Assembly (NCBI GenBank): GCA_036971475.1
Contig: JBAIZL010000006.1
Location: forward strand, 58,075,898 to 58,139,897
DNA: 64,000 nucleotides
DNA from: Prosapia bicincta
Taxonomy: Eukaryota; Arthropoda; Insecta; Hemiptera; Cercopidae
Reading direction: 5' to 3'
How positions within the stretch are numbered: the first letter of the stretch is position 1; every line of letters starts with the position of its first letter. Made by a program: the position numbers and the translations under genes. The notes under the pieces were generated by a model. It saw only the letters and a list, made by a program, of their open reading frames with translations. It did not search any database and was not told the origin of the DNA. Positions 24,101-34,243 of the stretch are shown here, one piece after another.

Positions 24101-24775
24101 CATGACAGTTACTCAGACAGTGGCCAAGTTACAGTTACGGTAGTGACTCTTGCGGTCACGACACTTGCTCAGAGAGTGATAGTCATGACAGTTACTCAGA
24201 CAGTGGCCAAGTTACAGTTACGGTAGTGACTCTTGCGGTCACGACACTTGCTCAGAGAGTGATAGTCATGACAGTTACTCAGACAGTGGCTGAGTTACAG
24301 TTTCGGTAGTGACTCTTGCGGTCACGACACTTGCTCAGAGAGTGACAGTCATGACAGTTACTCAGACAGTGGCCGAGTTACAGTTACGGTAGTGACTCTT
24401 GCGGTCACGACACTTGCTCAGAGAGTGATAGTCATGACAGTTACTCAGACAGTGGCCAAGTTACAGTTACGGTAGTGACTCTTGCGGTCACGACACTTGC
24501 TCAGAGAGTGATAGTCATGACAGTTACTCAGACAGTGGCCGAGTTACAGTTACGGTAGTGACTCTTGCGGTCACGACACTTGCTCAGAGAGTGACAGTCA
24601 TGACAGTTACTCAGACAGTGGCTGAGTTACAGTTACGGTAGTGACTCTTGCGGTCACGACACTTGCTCAGAGAGTGATAGTCATGACAGTTACTCAGACA
24701 GTGGCTGAGTTACAGTTTCGGTAGTGACTCTTGCGGTCACGACACTTGCTCAGAGAGTGATAGTCATGACATTGA
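21151..24775. repeat. 83-bp higher-order satellite array, about 43 copies
   Basis: The word GTGACTCTTGCGG recurs every 83 bp (for example 22069 and 22152). Each 83-bp unit is made of three diverged copies of the inverted 27-28-bp unit. Copies are nearly identical. Variants such as GCCGAG, GCCAAG, GTCGAG and GCTGAG mark longer blocks: the order of variants in about 22390-23230 recurs in about 23480-24300. This suggests amplification of multi-unit segments. Confidence 0.95.
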
Positions 24776-25013
24776 CTGTATCGGTCTGATCTCGTAACAA
24801 CAGTCTATTTCCATTTCTAACGTTTATGTGGGATTATTTAGTTTTCTTAATCTTAATATTTCTCTCCCACAAGTCCATTGTAAAAACCACTTACTACTTT
24901 TTATTTGTTATTTATTGCAGTAGGCAAAGTTTTATTTAATTTGTTTCATTTTCGTTTATTCATCGTTGTTTGCTTTTTAAATATGTAACAAGTTAACGCA
25001 CACACATACACAC

Positions 25014-25077
<64 letters not shown>

Positions 25078-26660
25078 CACTGGCTGTGGTTGTGAATATT
25101 TTTATTTTTCGGAAATATAAATGAAATCATGTTCCTCCTAGTGGTCCTTCGAAAGAGAATGGTAATTAAGTAGGGTTGTAATGTGTAAAGTAATACGAAA
25201 ATATGTTTAAAATAATGCAAAGTATAATAAGGGGTTTCGGTGTTCACTGTAGCACACATACTTTAGGGAATTCTGTGTTTGGGAAAATCGAGCAGCTGAA
25301 CCTAGTTAATGTGTCTTTGTCTACTCGTTTCCTACCACTCTTTATTAATATTGTTTTCAAGAGGAATGGGTAGGGAGACTTTTATCACCTTACAATGATT
25401 AGTAATATCTGTAAATGTAAGTAAAGTTGATTAAACGTACGTAGAGTTTAATATGTAGAGTAAAAAAGCCCTGTGGTAGACGATTAGGAGATATTGGTGT
25501 ATATGGTTCCTTACAACAATTCTTTATGGGGGGGCATACAGAGGGGTGATTACGCCATACCTCCTTGCAAGAACAAATATATTGAAGGGTAAATGGACTT
25601 AGGTAGGACTATGTAGTTTGGATCAAATCGATCGTCTGATACTCGAAAGAGGGGTATGCCATTGTATGGGCATTGTGCTTTTATTGTCCTACGTTCTAAT
25701 GGGCCATGAAGAGTCGTCTACGCTCTATGATACGCCCTAAAAAGGAGGAAAAGATGGGTAGATGTTATTAGATAAGGTTAAACAATATGTACACAATGAT
25801 TCTCTGGTACTGGGAAAAAATTACTGAGTTATAAATATGTGTTACCAATTGTAATTCGCCCTAAAATAATGACAAGGTAGATGGAATAAGTAAAGGGCAA
25901 AATGGTTCCCAGTAACACTGAAAATAGCAGAATATATGGAATCACGTGGGAAGGGACGCTCATTTGACGCGGATCTCTTCAGTTAGGGTGAAGGGATGTG
26001 TGTCTTGCAATCAGGGTCTTTCTGATAACATTTTAAACCTTAAGCAAAACAATTACAAATTCGAGTTCACAAATATAAAAATATACCAAATAAAAAAGAA
26101 TTATTCAAATGTCCTTTTCCGGTGTCTTTTTATTACTTTTCTACACAAGTAGGAAGCATGGAAACGCGTTTGCAAATGTCCGTGCACGTGTCATTGCAGC
26201 GGCGATGTTCCCGCTAACTTCTGTCAGTTAACGCGAGGCGACGCCAGGGACGGAATGTATTGCTGCCAATTTCTTAAAAAGCTTTCTAGGACGTTAACTT
26301 ACTGTTGCTGCTGTTTGAAGGAAAACGTGTTTGGAGAAATGCTGTCAATGGCGGACACTTTCCATCTATAAAACATACAACGAGGAAGGGCAAATAAAAC
26401 GCTCACTACTTTTAGACATATTTTCAAGATAGTGTTTTGGAATTAACACCTTTATGTTGTTTTGGTTAAAGTTATTAGATTATAGTATAACATTAATTAC
26501 AAAATTATACAAAAGGATTTTTTTTAATGTCAAATAATTCAATAATTGTGTCTCCAGTTCGTTGAAAATATGAAGTTAAACTAGACAAAATTCTCTTTTT
26601 ACATCTAAGATGACTGATGATATACTTTAGTTTATAGAGAAAAATTAAAATGTTAGAAAC
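24776..26660. other. mostly AT-rich stretch without recognised gene; (TA)n at 25018-25072
   Basis: A (TA)n microsatellite lies at 25018-25072, preceded by a short CA run. A GC-richer patch at 26160-26290 is unlike its surroundings. Short frames such as 25946-26152 have no motif I recognise. Confidence 0.45.
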
Positions 26661-27485
26661 ATGAACGATTTATTCAATAATTAGTATTTGGCGATTTACT
26701 CAATATTCAGTATAAATTGATTTACTCAATAAACAGTAAAAGCGATTTACTAAATAGTCAGTATAGAGCGATTTACTCAATAATCAGTATAAATAGTTTT
26801 ACTCAATAATCAGTACATGCGAGTTACTCAATAATCAGTATAAAGCGATTTACTCAATAATCCGTAATCGATTTACTCAATAATCAGTATAATGAGATCT
26901 ACTCAATAATCAGTACAAAGCGATTTACTCAATAATTGTTATAAAGTGATTTACTCAGTAATCAGTATAAATCGATTTACTCGATAAAAGGTATAAAGAG
27001 ATTTACTCAATAATAAGTTTAAATCGTTTTACTCAATAATCGGTACGATGCGAGTTACTCAATAATCAGTATAAAGCGATTTCTTCAATAGTCAATATAA
27101 AGCGATTTACTCAATAATCAATACAAAGCTATTTCTTCAATAATTAGTATAATGCGATTTACTCAATAATCAATACGAAGCTATTTCTTCAATAATTAGT
27201 ATAATGCGATTTACTCAATAATCAGTATAAAGCGATTTCTTCAATAGTCAATATAAAGCGATTTACTCAATAATCAATACAAAGCTATTTCTTCAATAAT
27301 TAGTATAATGCGATTTACTCAATAATCAATAAGAAGCTATTTCTTCAATAATTAGTATAATGCGATTTACTCAATAATCAATACAAAGCTATTTCTTCAA
27401 TAATTAGTATAATGCGATTTACTCAATAATCAATACAAAGCTATTTCTTCAATAATTAGTATAATGCGATTTACTCAATAATCAG
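26661..27485. repeat. 26-bp satellite, about 31 copies, partly dimeric
   Basis: The unit is built on GCGATTTACTCAATAATCAG plus TATAAA and is much diverged in the left half. From about 27120 two unit types alternate (CGATTTACTCAATAATCAAT and GCTATTTCTTCAATAATTAG), giving a 52-53-bp higher-order period with more uniform copies. Confidence 0.93.
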
Positions 27486-28970
27486 AAAACCGATTAAAGA
27501 AAAAATTGGAAATAGGGAATTTATAAAATGGTTACAAATTAGAATTATTTTATATTGGTTAAGTGTTTTGGTACCAAGATATTAAAAACCGGATGTGGAC
27601 GTAGATACGTACTTAGAGAATTATGAGACTGCCTTTGTCAGGAAACTGCACATTGATTGAGTGATACAAACAGTTACTGCAAGGCAAAACTATCGGAACG
27701 CCTGGAAATATCTTCAAGAATTCTGAATACCAAAGCTCCTGAAATCTCAGATCTTCAGTTGCGATCCCAGTTCAGAACGGTGTAATTAATTATTCGAACT
27801 GAGTTGCAGCTCGGATGCGTATAAAGATTTTATCTAACACACCAAGCATTTGGCCTATATTATTTAGGAACAATTTAGTACATAAGCTACTTGAAGAACA
27901 AAAATAGGCCTATTTTTATACATTGAAAATAGCGTTTTACTTTCACAAAACCTACTAGAAACTCATTACAAACAACCCTCACTAAGCTGTTGTTGTTGGT
28001 TGGATTTTAAGATAAAGGGCGCAATAAATCTGTCACCGCCTATCTCTGTGTAACGCCGATAATTCCTAATTCTTATAATTCAATCACTTAACATTATCAG
28101 CTACTAATGTTTTTCTCATCACTATGGGAACCGCGAAAATTATATCTTTAAAATTTATAAAACATTTATCAAATTTCATGTTCCGTGATAAGACACCCTT
28201 GCTCTCAAGGGGAGGGGACAGAGGATGCGGATATTTATATTCTAGAGCTCACCCTAAATGTCCTATAATTACCCCCGCCCTTCTCGACGCTCACGCAACC
28301 CTCTATGTCTTGCTGTGTGCGTTCAAATCGTACAAATCAATAACCTGTTTGAGTTTTTCTTAAATAAAGTGTCGTTAAAATGTAAGAATGATCGATAAAC
28401 CTTTACTTTCTTTGTTATATTAATATAAATACGAATCAGCTTTGTCTACTTAAAAAACGTGAAATATAATGCTGATATTGTGCGAAGTATATTTCAGAGA
28501 CATTCGTATGGTTTATTATATAAAACATTATATTGTTGGGTTGTACATCTTGAGATTTTTAAATAATCACCTATTTCATACCACTACTTGCTAGCATTGA
28601 TTGCAAGTACATATTATAACCTAAGTTTATTAGCCTCTTACATTTATTTTTATAGAGTCCCCAGAATTTTAAAATTAATTTTCTTTGATTCCATAAATTT
28701 AAATTTTACAGTGTTTACATAATAAGACATCAAAGAACAATTTGTTTTAAATTCTTGCGCCCAATCTTAAGTTTACTAATACATTTTATTCTTACTACAA
28801 TTAAATACTTTTTTTTATCCTAAACTTATTACAACTTATCAAATATTACATAATTGCAAAGTTACATCATACAAATTAATAATCTTTCCTTAAAATTAAG
28901 TTTGAAATTTTACAATGCATTTTACATGTTTAACTTAGAATGATAATTTTATAATTTCCAAATTTAATTT
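27486..28970. other. AT-rich stretch, no gene recognised
   Basis: Nothing identified beyond AT-rich sequence. The lower part (about 28650-28970) could be the 3' non-coding end of the minus-strand element that follows, but no matching LTR is visible. Confidence 0.35.
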
Positions 28971-30503
28971 CCCCTTTCGGCAGTTTATTAACTTAGGTTC
29001 TGTTATGCCTATTATTTGTTTAGTTTTTTCGTACCATAAATCTTAGTTCTGTTAATCAAAGAAGCATTATATGGGTCTGGTTGTTAACAACATATGTATA
29101 GTCAAACACAAGGGCCGCACTGTGTCTCCGAGATCATTGTCCCTGAGTTATTTCGGGTGTTTTCCCCTCTCGAATGGTGTATTTTCGTTTCTACGGTAAA
29201 ATTGACCTGGTGCTGATGGTTGTTCATTATTTACACTTGGCTGTTTTGGTTCCTTCACACAATGATTAATTTCATACCGTTGTCTATTTTCGTGTCTTTG
29301 GCTAAATTGGCCTGGAATATTGTGTGGTTGTTTGGTGTTAACGGAAAGTGTTCCTTGTGTTGAAAGTGAAATTCTGTAATTAGTTTGACGAACACACTTT
29401 TACTTTTTATCCCTCTAGTGATTAAAACTATAGCAACAGTGGGTCAAAATGTTGTGCCAGTTTCCTAATTATATTCCTCTGCTATCTTTGGTGATATATC
29501 TTGGAAATACAATGAAATTTGTTCCACCTACTCTATCATATTGACATCCCCTATAATCATTTTTACCAAACTAACTGGTCTCTAGCTCTACCTTGAGTTA
29601 TTTAACTCCAAAAACTTTCTTTAAATGCTTCTACAAAGTCCGTAAATTCCTTATAACTTCCAGAATAAAGTCTCCACCAAGTTAAAGCCTGCTCTTTTAG
29701 ATGCGTAGCTATCCAGTTTCAATCATTTCCCTGATAAAGTTTTTCAAAAAGGTTAGTTATGTCTTGAAGAAAAACTATAGGTGCACGCTATGCGCCGGTG
29801 AAAATTATGTTAGTTTCGACTGGACGTACAATTGTGTTTCCCTTTCTATTGTCTACCGAGTTTAACTGATTTCTGATTTGTTTAAGGTGTTCGTCTAACT
29901 CTTTTAACTTAAAGTTGTCAGTAATACGTTGTTCAATGTCATTTTTGAGTGCGTCTAAATCTCCCGTTTGTCTCTGATGTTGATCCGAGCATTTTATTTC
30001 CATGTTTACTAATTTAGTTTGTGTTGTTTGTTCAGATTCGGTGTTCCTTTTTTCAATCGTCTCTTTTAAATTATGTTCAGTTATATCGATTTTATTGTTT
30101 AATTCTAAGCTTTCACTCTTCCATTCTTCCCTATCCTTAACAATTCTATCCTTAACTTCTTCAATTTCTTTTTTAAATTCTTCATTATTTTTATTTATTT
30201 CATCGATCTTTCCGTTAGTTTGATCTAATTTACTATAATCTTGTGAAGTTTTATCTATTTTGTTATTTAAATCTCGAGAATTTTTATCTATTCTATTAAT
30301 TAAAATCTTGGTTAGTTTTCTTTAAATCTTGATTAGTTTGATGAAATCTACTCTTTACAGTGTTAATGCTAGTTGCTAGTCCCTACTCCCAAGTTTTGTT
30401 CATCTATTGGCGAATTTGTCCCTACATCCTCTATCTCTTGCACTAAGTTCTCTGTGTCCGTTGCCTGCCCTAATTGTTCAATTTGACTATTCTCATCCCC
30501 CAT
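28971..30503 (-). pseudogene. decayed gag of an LTR retrotransposon
   Basis: Read on the minus strand, a start codon at 30503 opens an acidic Gag N-terminus. After frameshifts come a long Lys/Glu/Asn-rich coiled-coil segment (about 30290-29800, including the intact 71-codon piece 30003-29788) and then a capsid-like stretch around 29705-29620. There, ATHLKEQALTWWRLYSGSY and FTDFVEAFKESFW match the conserved tryptophan region of Ty3/gypsy-type capsids. Several stops and shifts break the frame. No protease, RT or integrase follows on the minus strand, so pol has been deleted. A purine run (GAAAGGGGAAAT, minus strand) near 28980 could be an old polypurine tract. Confidence 0.75.
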
Positions 30504-30715
30504 TTTATTTAACTTTCCTAATTTGATTCATACACCTACTTATTTTCTATAATCTAAAGTCAAGTCCCTAATAATGTTCCTACCTTCTTATTAATGTTCA
30601 CAGTGTTTTTACCTTAACTAACACTCTTACTTAAGCCAACAGATTAATAATTTGGTTTAGTAATTTATGATTAACGTTTTTATTTATTTATATTCATCCC
30701 TTCTATTTAACACTG

Positions 30716-30733
30716 CCTACTAGATGGGCGCCA
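30716..30733 (-). promoter_or_regulatory. primer-binding site of the decayed minus-strand LTR element
   Basis: The minus strand reads TGGCGCCCATCTAGTAGG. The first nine bases match the complement of an insect tRNA-Lys 3' end (TGGCGCCCA). It lies about 210 bp upstream of the gag start codon, the expected place between LTR and gag. Beyond nine bases the match is not convincing. Confidence 0.6.
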
Positions 30734-31612
30734 AATTATATATAACTTATAAATAAGTTTACTTTTATATTTAATTACCACACCTTTCTATAGTCACACC
30801 TTCAAGTTTCCAAATAATTAACAATCATATAAAATTTAACATCACTTGCATTTATTCCTGACATTTAATTATTACACTTTATACCAAATTACCTGAATAC
30901 TATGCAGTGACAAGAATGATTGCTTAATTAATGAAACAATTACTAAAAAAAGTTGGACTCTTGAGGCTTTAGGTTTTAATACAATAAAGTTTAATAATTA
31001 CAGTGTTGTATGCTCTTCTCTCGGGTCGTTATTACGGGATCTTCTATACATTAGAAACTGGTGAAAAAAAACTAATTAATATTACCAATGAATTTAAAAT
31101 TATTCGGAATTTACTAAGTTTATAAAGCTCTGTTGGCTAAATCTAATGTAAGAAAGAAAGTACTTATTGTTTGTTGAATTCCTGAAATCTTGACCGTTGA
31201 TAGCTGATTCGCTGGACTTTTTCAATGAACTAACTTACTTCCCTAATTCTTTACATCTGACTAAATCATTTAAGCCGCACTTTTAAATTTTACACACAAA
31301 AAACTAACAATTCCCTTAATTCTATTAAACAAATTTACCCCTTTTTAACATTACTCACACTTGGTCCCCCTCCAATACGTTTGTCCTCTTCTAAATTTCC
31401 TTCAAGACATTTTTCCGATCATTTTTAGTTTAGGTTCCCACAGTCCCTTTATGACTACACTTGAAATAGAACAATGGTTAAGTATTTTGTCGGCACTTTA
31501 GTAACTATTCTTTTCGCTCTTATTTCGCTAATATTTCTACAGATTATTATTCTTTTTGGATATCAAATAAATTTATTCTATAGCCTCCTACGTATATGTT
31601 ATGCTAATTAAA
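30734..31612 (-). other. probable 5' LTR and flank of the decayed element
   Basis: By position, the sequence just above the primer site should be this element's 5' LTR. I cannot find its outer edge or a second copy near 28-29 kb, so LTR limits are not set. No other feature seen. Confidence 0.4.
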
Positions 31613-31614
31613 TA

Positions 31615-31712
<98 letters not shown>

Positions 31713-31727
31713 TTACACTGTAATTTA

Positions 31728-31779
<52 letters not shown>
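31613..31779. repeat. (TCTA)n and (TA)n microsatellites with an embedded 22-bp segment
   Basis: TCTA tetranucleotides run at about 31613-31656, TA to 31709, a 22-bp unique segment at 31710-31731, then TA again to 31779. The same 22-bp segment recurs at 39251-39272 on the other side of the LTR element inserted here. Confidence 0.95.
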
Positions 31780-31781
<2 letters not shown>

Positions 31782-32070
31782 TTATATAAACATTTTATGT
31801 GAACATTTCATAATTAAATGCATGCTAGGAAGATTCCTGCTTACGCAGCTTTAGTATTATATAGGTGTGAGAACAGAGCCCCGGCAGTGTGTAAGTCGCC
31901 TCTGTATCGCACAGACGTTTTCCACTCCGATTGAGTGCATATCAATTGTAATGTTTTATTAAGTAAAATTTATGTAACAGTTTTCTAAATTAATTGTTTA
32001 TTAAATTCAAAGGTTTGTAAAAATAAAAATCATTTTTAAAAACCTTTCTTGCTTAATATAAAACGTAACT
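31780..32070 (+). repeat. 5' LTR, 291 bp
   Basis: It begins AGTTATATAAAC and ends ACGTAACT. It differs from the 3' LTR only within CAATTGTA(A/T)TG near 31950. An AATAAA polyadenylation signal lies at 32022-32027. A TATA-like TTATATAGG at about 31856-31864 could place the RNA start inside the LTR, but the start is not defined. Confidence 0.96.
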
Positions 32071-32087
32071 GGCGCAGTCGGTAGGAC
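32070..32087 (+). promoter_or_regulatory. tRNA-Ser primer-binding site
   Basis: TGGCGCAGTCGGTAGGA is complementary to the 3' end of insect serine tRNA. It shares its first T with the last base of the LTR, as is usual in the gypsy/17.6 group. Confidence 0.9.
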
Positions 32088-32248
32088 ACCTCAAGGAAGT
32101 TAACGAATATAACGTCCGTCGGTTTTAACCGTTAATTGAGGAAACCTTAAGTAGAGTGAATATCTACAACCACTTAATAGAGCGCATATCTATTAAGAAC
32201 ACGAGCGAATATCGTGTAGGTGAAAAGTGAAAAGTGAAAGTTGTTCAA

Positions 32249-32278
32249 ATGAGCAAAGTATTTTGGATCAACTTGTAA
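32249..32278 (+). CDS. nine-codon leader ORF that doubles as env exon 1
   Basis: An ATG at 32249 opens nine codons ending with TAA at 32276-32278, upstream of gag (32382). The TAA lies inside a strong 5' splice donor, GTAAGT, at 32275-32280. In unspliced RNA this is a short upstream ORF. In RNA spliced from 32274 to the acceptor at 37267, the stop is removed and the same ATG is in register with env, supplying its start codon and first eight codons. Coding by the unspliced form is uncertain; the spliced role is inferred from frame and signals. Confidence 0.7.
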   Translation: MSKVFWINL

Positions 32279-32280
32279 GT
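32275..32280 (+). promoter_or_regulatory. 5' splice donor for env mRNA
   Basis: GTAAGT is the consensus intron start. It is placed in the leader between the primer site and gag, as expected for a subgenomic env transcript. Phase after 32274 is two bases into a codon, which matches the acceptor at 37266-37267. Confidence 0.72.
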
Positions 32281-32381
32281 AGATCTTAAGATATAGAATT
32301 AAGAAAAAGTAGAGTAAATACTTTTTAATTTTATATAATTGATTTTTAATTTTATTATTTTAAAGAAAATAATATTTTAAA

Positions 32382-33479
32382 ATGGCAACGCCAACATTAA
32401 AGAAGGAATATCTAGACATGATTCCTGAGTATAGTGGAGAGCCCACTATGCTCCACAGATTTATTTCTATATGTGACAAAGTAGTAAATAAGTTTTATGT
32501 AAGCGAAAATCCAGAGGATTTTCAAAATGAATATTTATTTTCTTCTATACTAGCTAAACTAAAAGGCCAAGCATTGGAAATGGTTGTAAACTCAAATTCA
32601 TATAATTGGTATGAGGTTAAAAAAGTATTATTAACCAGCTATTCAGACAAAAGAGATTGTTTTACTTTAAATTTAGAAATGGCTGAGTTAAAACAAGAGA
32701 ATAACGAATCGCCTTTTAAATTTTATGAAAGAATTCAAAAACTGTTAAATTTACAAATTTCATTTTTTGTTAATAAAGAGCCACAAAGACAATTGGCCAA
32801 AGATGTTTTAATAGAATATGTTCAGAAACTAGCTTTAAGAGTCCTCCTTAGAGGTTTACATGAACCTGTAGGATCGCTAATGCGAACCAAAAATCCAGAT
32901 TCTCTTAACGAAGCACTTAATATGCTTACTAACGATTTTCAATTTAAAAATAACAAATTATTTCAAAATGTTAAACAGAACATTCCACCTAGGGCCCCAC
33001 AATACCCGCCTATTCGCAAACCCCTTCCTAACAAACAAACCTTCCAAAATTATAGGCCCAACTACCAAAATAATCCTAACCAATTTACTAAACCTAACTC
33101 ATACGTACAGCAAAATCAACAACCGAGACAGTCTAACAACTACACACCATTAAAAGTTCATCAAAAATTTGAACCAGAACCAATGAGCATTTCCACACGT
33201 CAAACAGGGAACACAATTAGACAAAATAGACTTTATCAGATGACAGGGAAACCAATAGAAGAGGAAAATTACGATCAAACTATGAATCGATTGACTGAAC
33301 AAATGACCAACTCTTATTTGACCGAACAAACAGATTATGAACCGCAAGAGGACCCTGACAGCTACATAGACTTTGACGATTCCACGCAAGAGGAAAACGC
33401 ATGCGGATTCACTCAAGAGGACAATCATACCCAAAATCATTTTTTAGGACTAACCACATTAAAAAGACATTTTCCATAA
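32382..33479 (+). CDS. gag: Gag structural polyprotein
   Basis: 365 codons; the start ATGG at 32382 follows an A-rich leader. The N-terminal two thirds is a helical, charged region like Ty3/gypsy matrix/capsid. The C-terminal third is Asn/Gln/Pro-rich, with no CCHC zinc knuckle; errantivirus Gags commonly lack one. It would form the particle that packages the element's RNA. The frame is intact. It overlaps the protease frame (33401 onward), which lies one base back (-1), so Gag-Pro is presumably made by frameshifting near the gag end. I find no canonical X XXY YYZ heptamer in the gag frame there. Confidence 0.9.
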   Translation: MATPTLKKEYLDMIPEYSGEPTMLHRFISICDKVVNKFYVSENPEDFQNEYLFSSILAKLKGQALEMVVNSNSYNWYEVKKVLLTSYSDKRDCFTLNLEMAELKQENNESPFKFYERIQKLLNLQISFFVNKEPQRQLAKDVLIEYVQKLALRVLLRGLHEPVGSLMRTKNPDSLNEALNMLTNDFQFKNNKLFQNVKQNIPPRAPQYPPIRKPLPNKQTFQNYRPNYQNNPNQFTKPNSYVQQNQQPRQSNNYTPLKVHQKFEPEPMSISTRQTGNTIRQNRLYQMTGKPIEEENYDQTMNRLTEQMTNSYLTEQTDYEPQEDPDSYIDFDDSTQEENACGFTQEDNHTQNHFLGLTTLKRHFP

Positions 33480-34243
33480 TGCATATAGAAGACGACACAA
33501 ACGAACTACCGTACATCCACGATCCCAAGACCAATTTAAAGATGCTGATTGACACTGGAAGTACGAGATCATTTATTAAAAAATCAATAGCTTTCCAATT
33601 TTTCAAAAACACTCTAAAACAAGAGCCATTTGAAGTGAGTACAGCTCATGGAGTATCAAAAGAAAAATACAGTTGTACGCTACCACTCTTAGGAAAAGAA
33701 ACAACCAAATTCTATTTATTTGATTTCCATAAAGATTTTGACTTACTCCTTGGATTAGATAACATAAAAGAATTAAAAATTAATTTAAATTTTGTGAATG
33801 ATAAATTAATATTTCGCAATAAGCAAATGCCGATTAAATATTTTAACACAGAAGAACAAAATAATAATAATAATAATAATAATAAAATTAAAAGCGAATG
33901 TCAGGAACAGAAAGCAAAAAAAGGAACAAGTTATGTTATACAAGCCCGCGCTAGCCAAACGATTAAATTTAGAATACAAAATATTCAAGATGGAGAAGGA
34001 CTCTTACCATACAAAAACTTAAATGGATTAGAAATTCCGCAGTGTATAGTCTCAGTACACAAGGGAGAAGCCTACTGCCCTATAATAAACAACACAGAAG
34101 TAAATGTAGAACTAACAGTAAATGAACCATTAGAATTAAAATCTTTAGAAGAATACAATATCCTTAGACCTGATGCAATGCAAACGAACGCTAATTTCAA
34201 TTTATTAGACTATAAACAAAAAATTCGAGAAGGAAAAATTTAG
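33401..34243 (+). CDS. pro: aspartic protease domain and linker (pro frame)
   Basis: An open frame of about 280 codons, in the -1 frame relative to gag. The catalytic LIDTGST motif has its Asp at 33551 (codon 51). The second protease motif DLLLGLDN lies near codons 114-121. A run of Asn codons (AAT repeat) near 33861-33884 separates it from a beta-rich region (about codons 190-260) that usually joins protease to RT. It ends at TAG 34241-34243, while RT continues in yet another -1 frame. The listed ATG is just the first in the frame. Translation more likely enters by shifting from gag between 33401 and 33479. Confidence 0.85.
   Translation: MRIHSRGQSYPKSFFRTNHIKKTFSIMHIEDDTNELPYIHDPKTNLKMLIDTGSTRSFIKKSIAFQFFKNTLKQEPFEVSTAHGVSKEKYSCTLPLLGKETTKFYLFDFHKDFDLLLGLDNIKELKINLNFVNDKLIFRNKQMPIKYFNTEEQNNNNNNNNKIKSECQEQKAKKGTSYVIQARASQTIKFRIQNIQDGEGLLPYKNLNGLEIPQCIVSVHKGEAYCPIINNTEVNVELTVNEPLELKSLEEYNILRPDAMQTNANFNLLDYKQKIREGKI

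Noticed and set aside
21151..24775. Regular repeats resembling a CRISPR array
   Set aside because: There are no unique spacers; the whole 83-bp period is repeated, and the setting is a eukaryotic genome.
34236..34242. AAATTTA as a -1 slippery site for pro-pol
   Set aside because: The heptamer is in phase with pol, not protease, so slipping there would go in the wrong direction. The same applies to AAAAAAT at 34218-34224.
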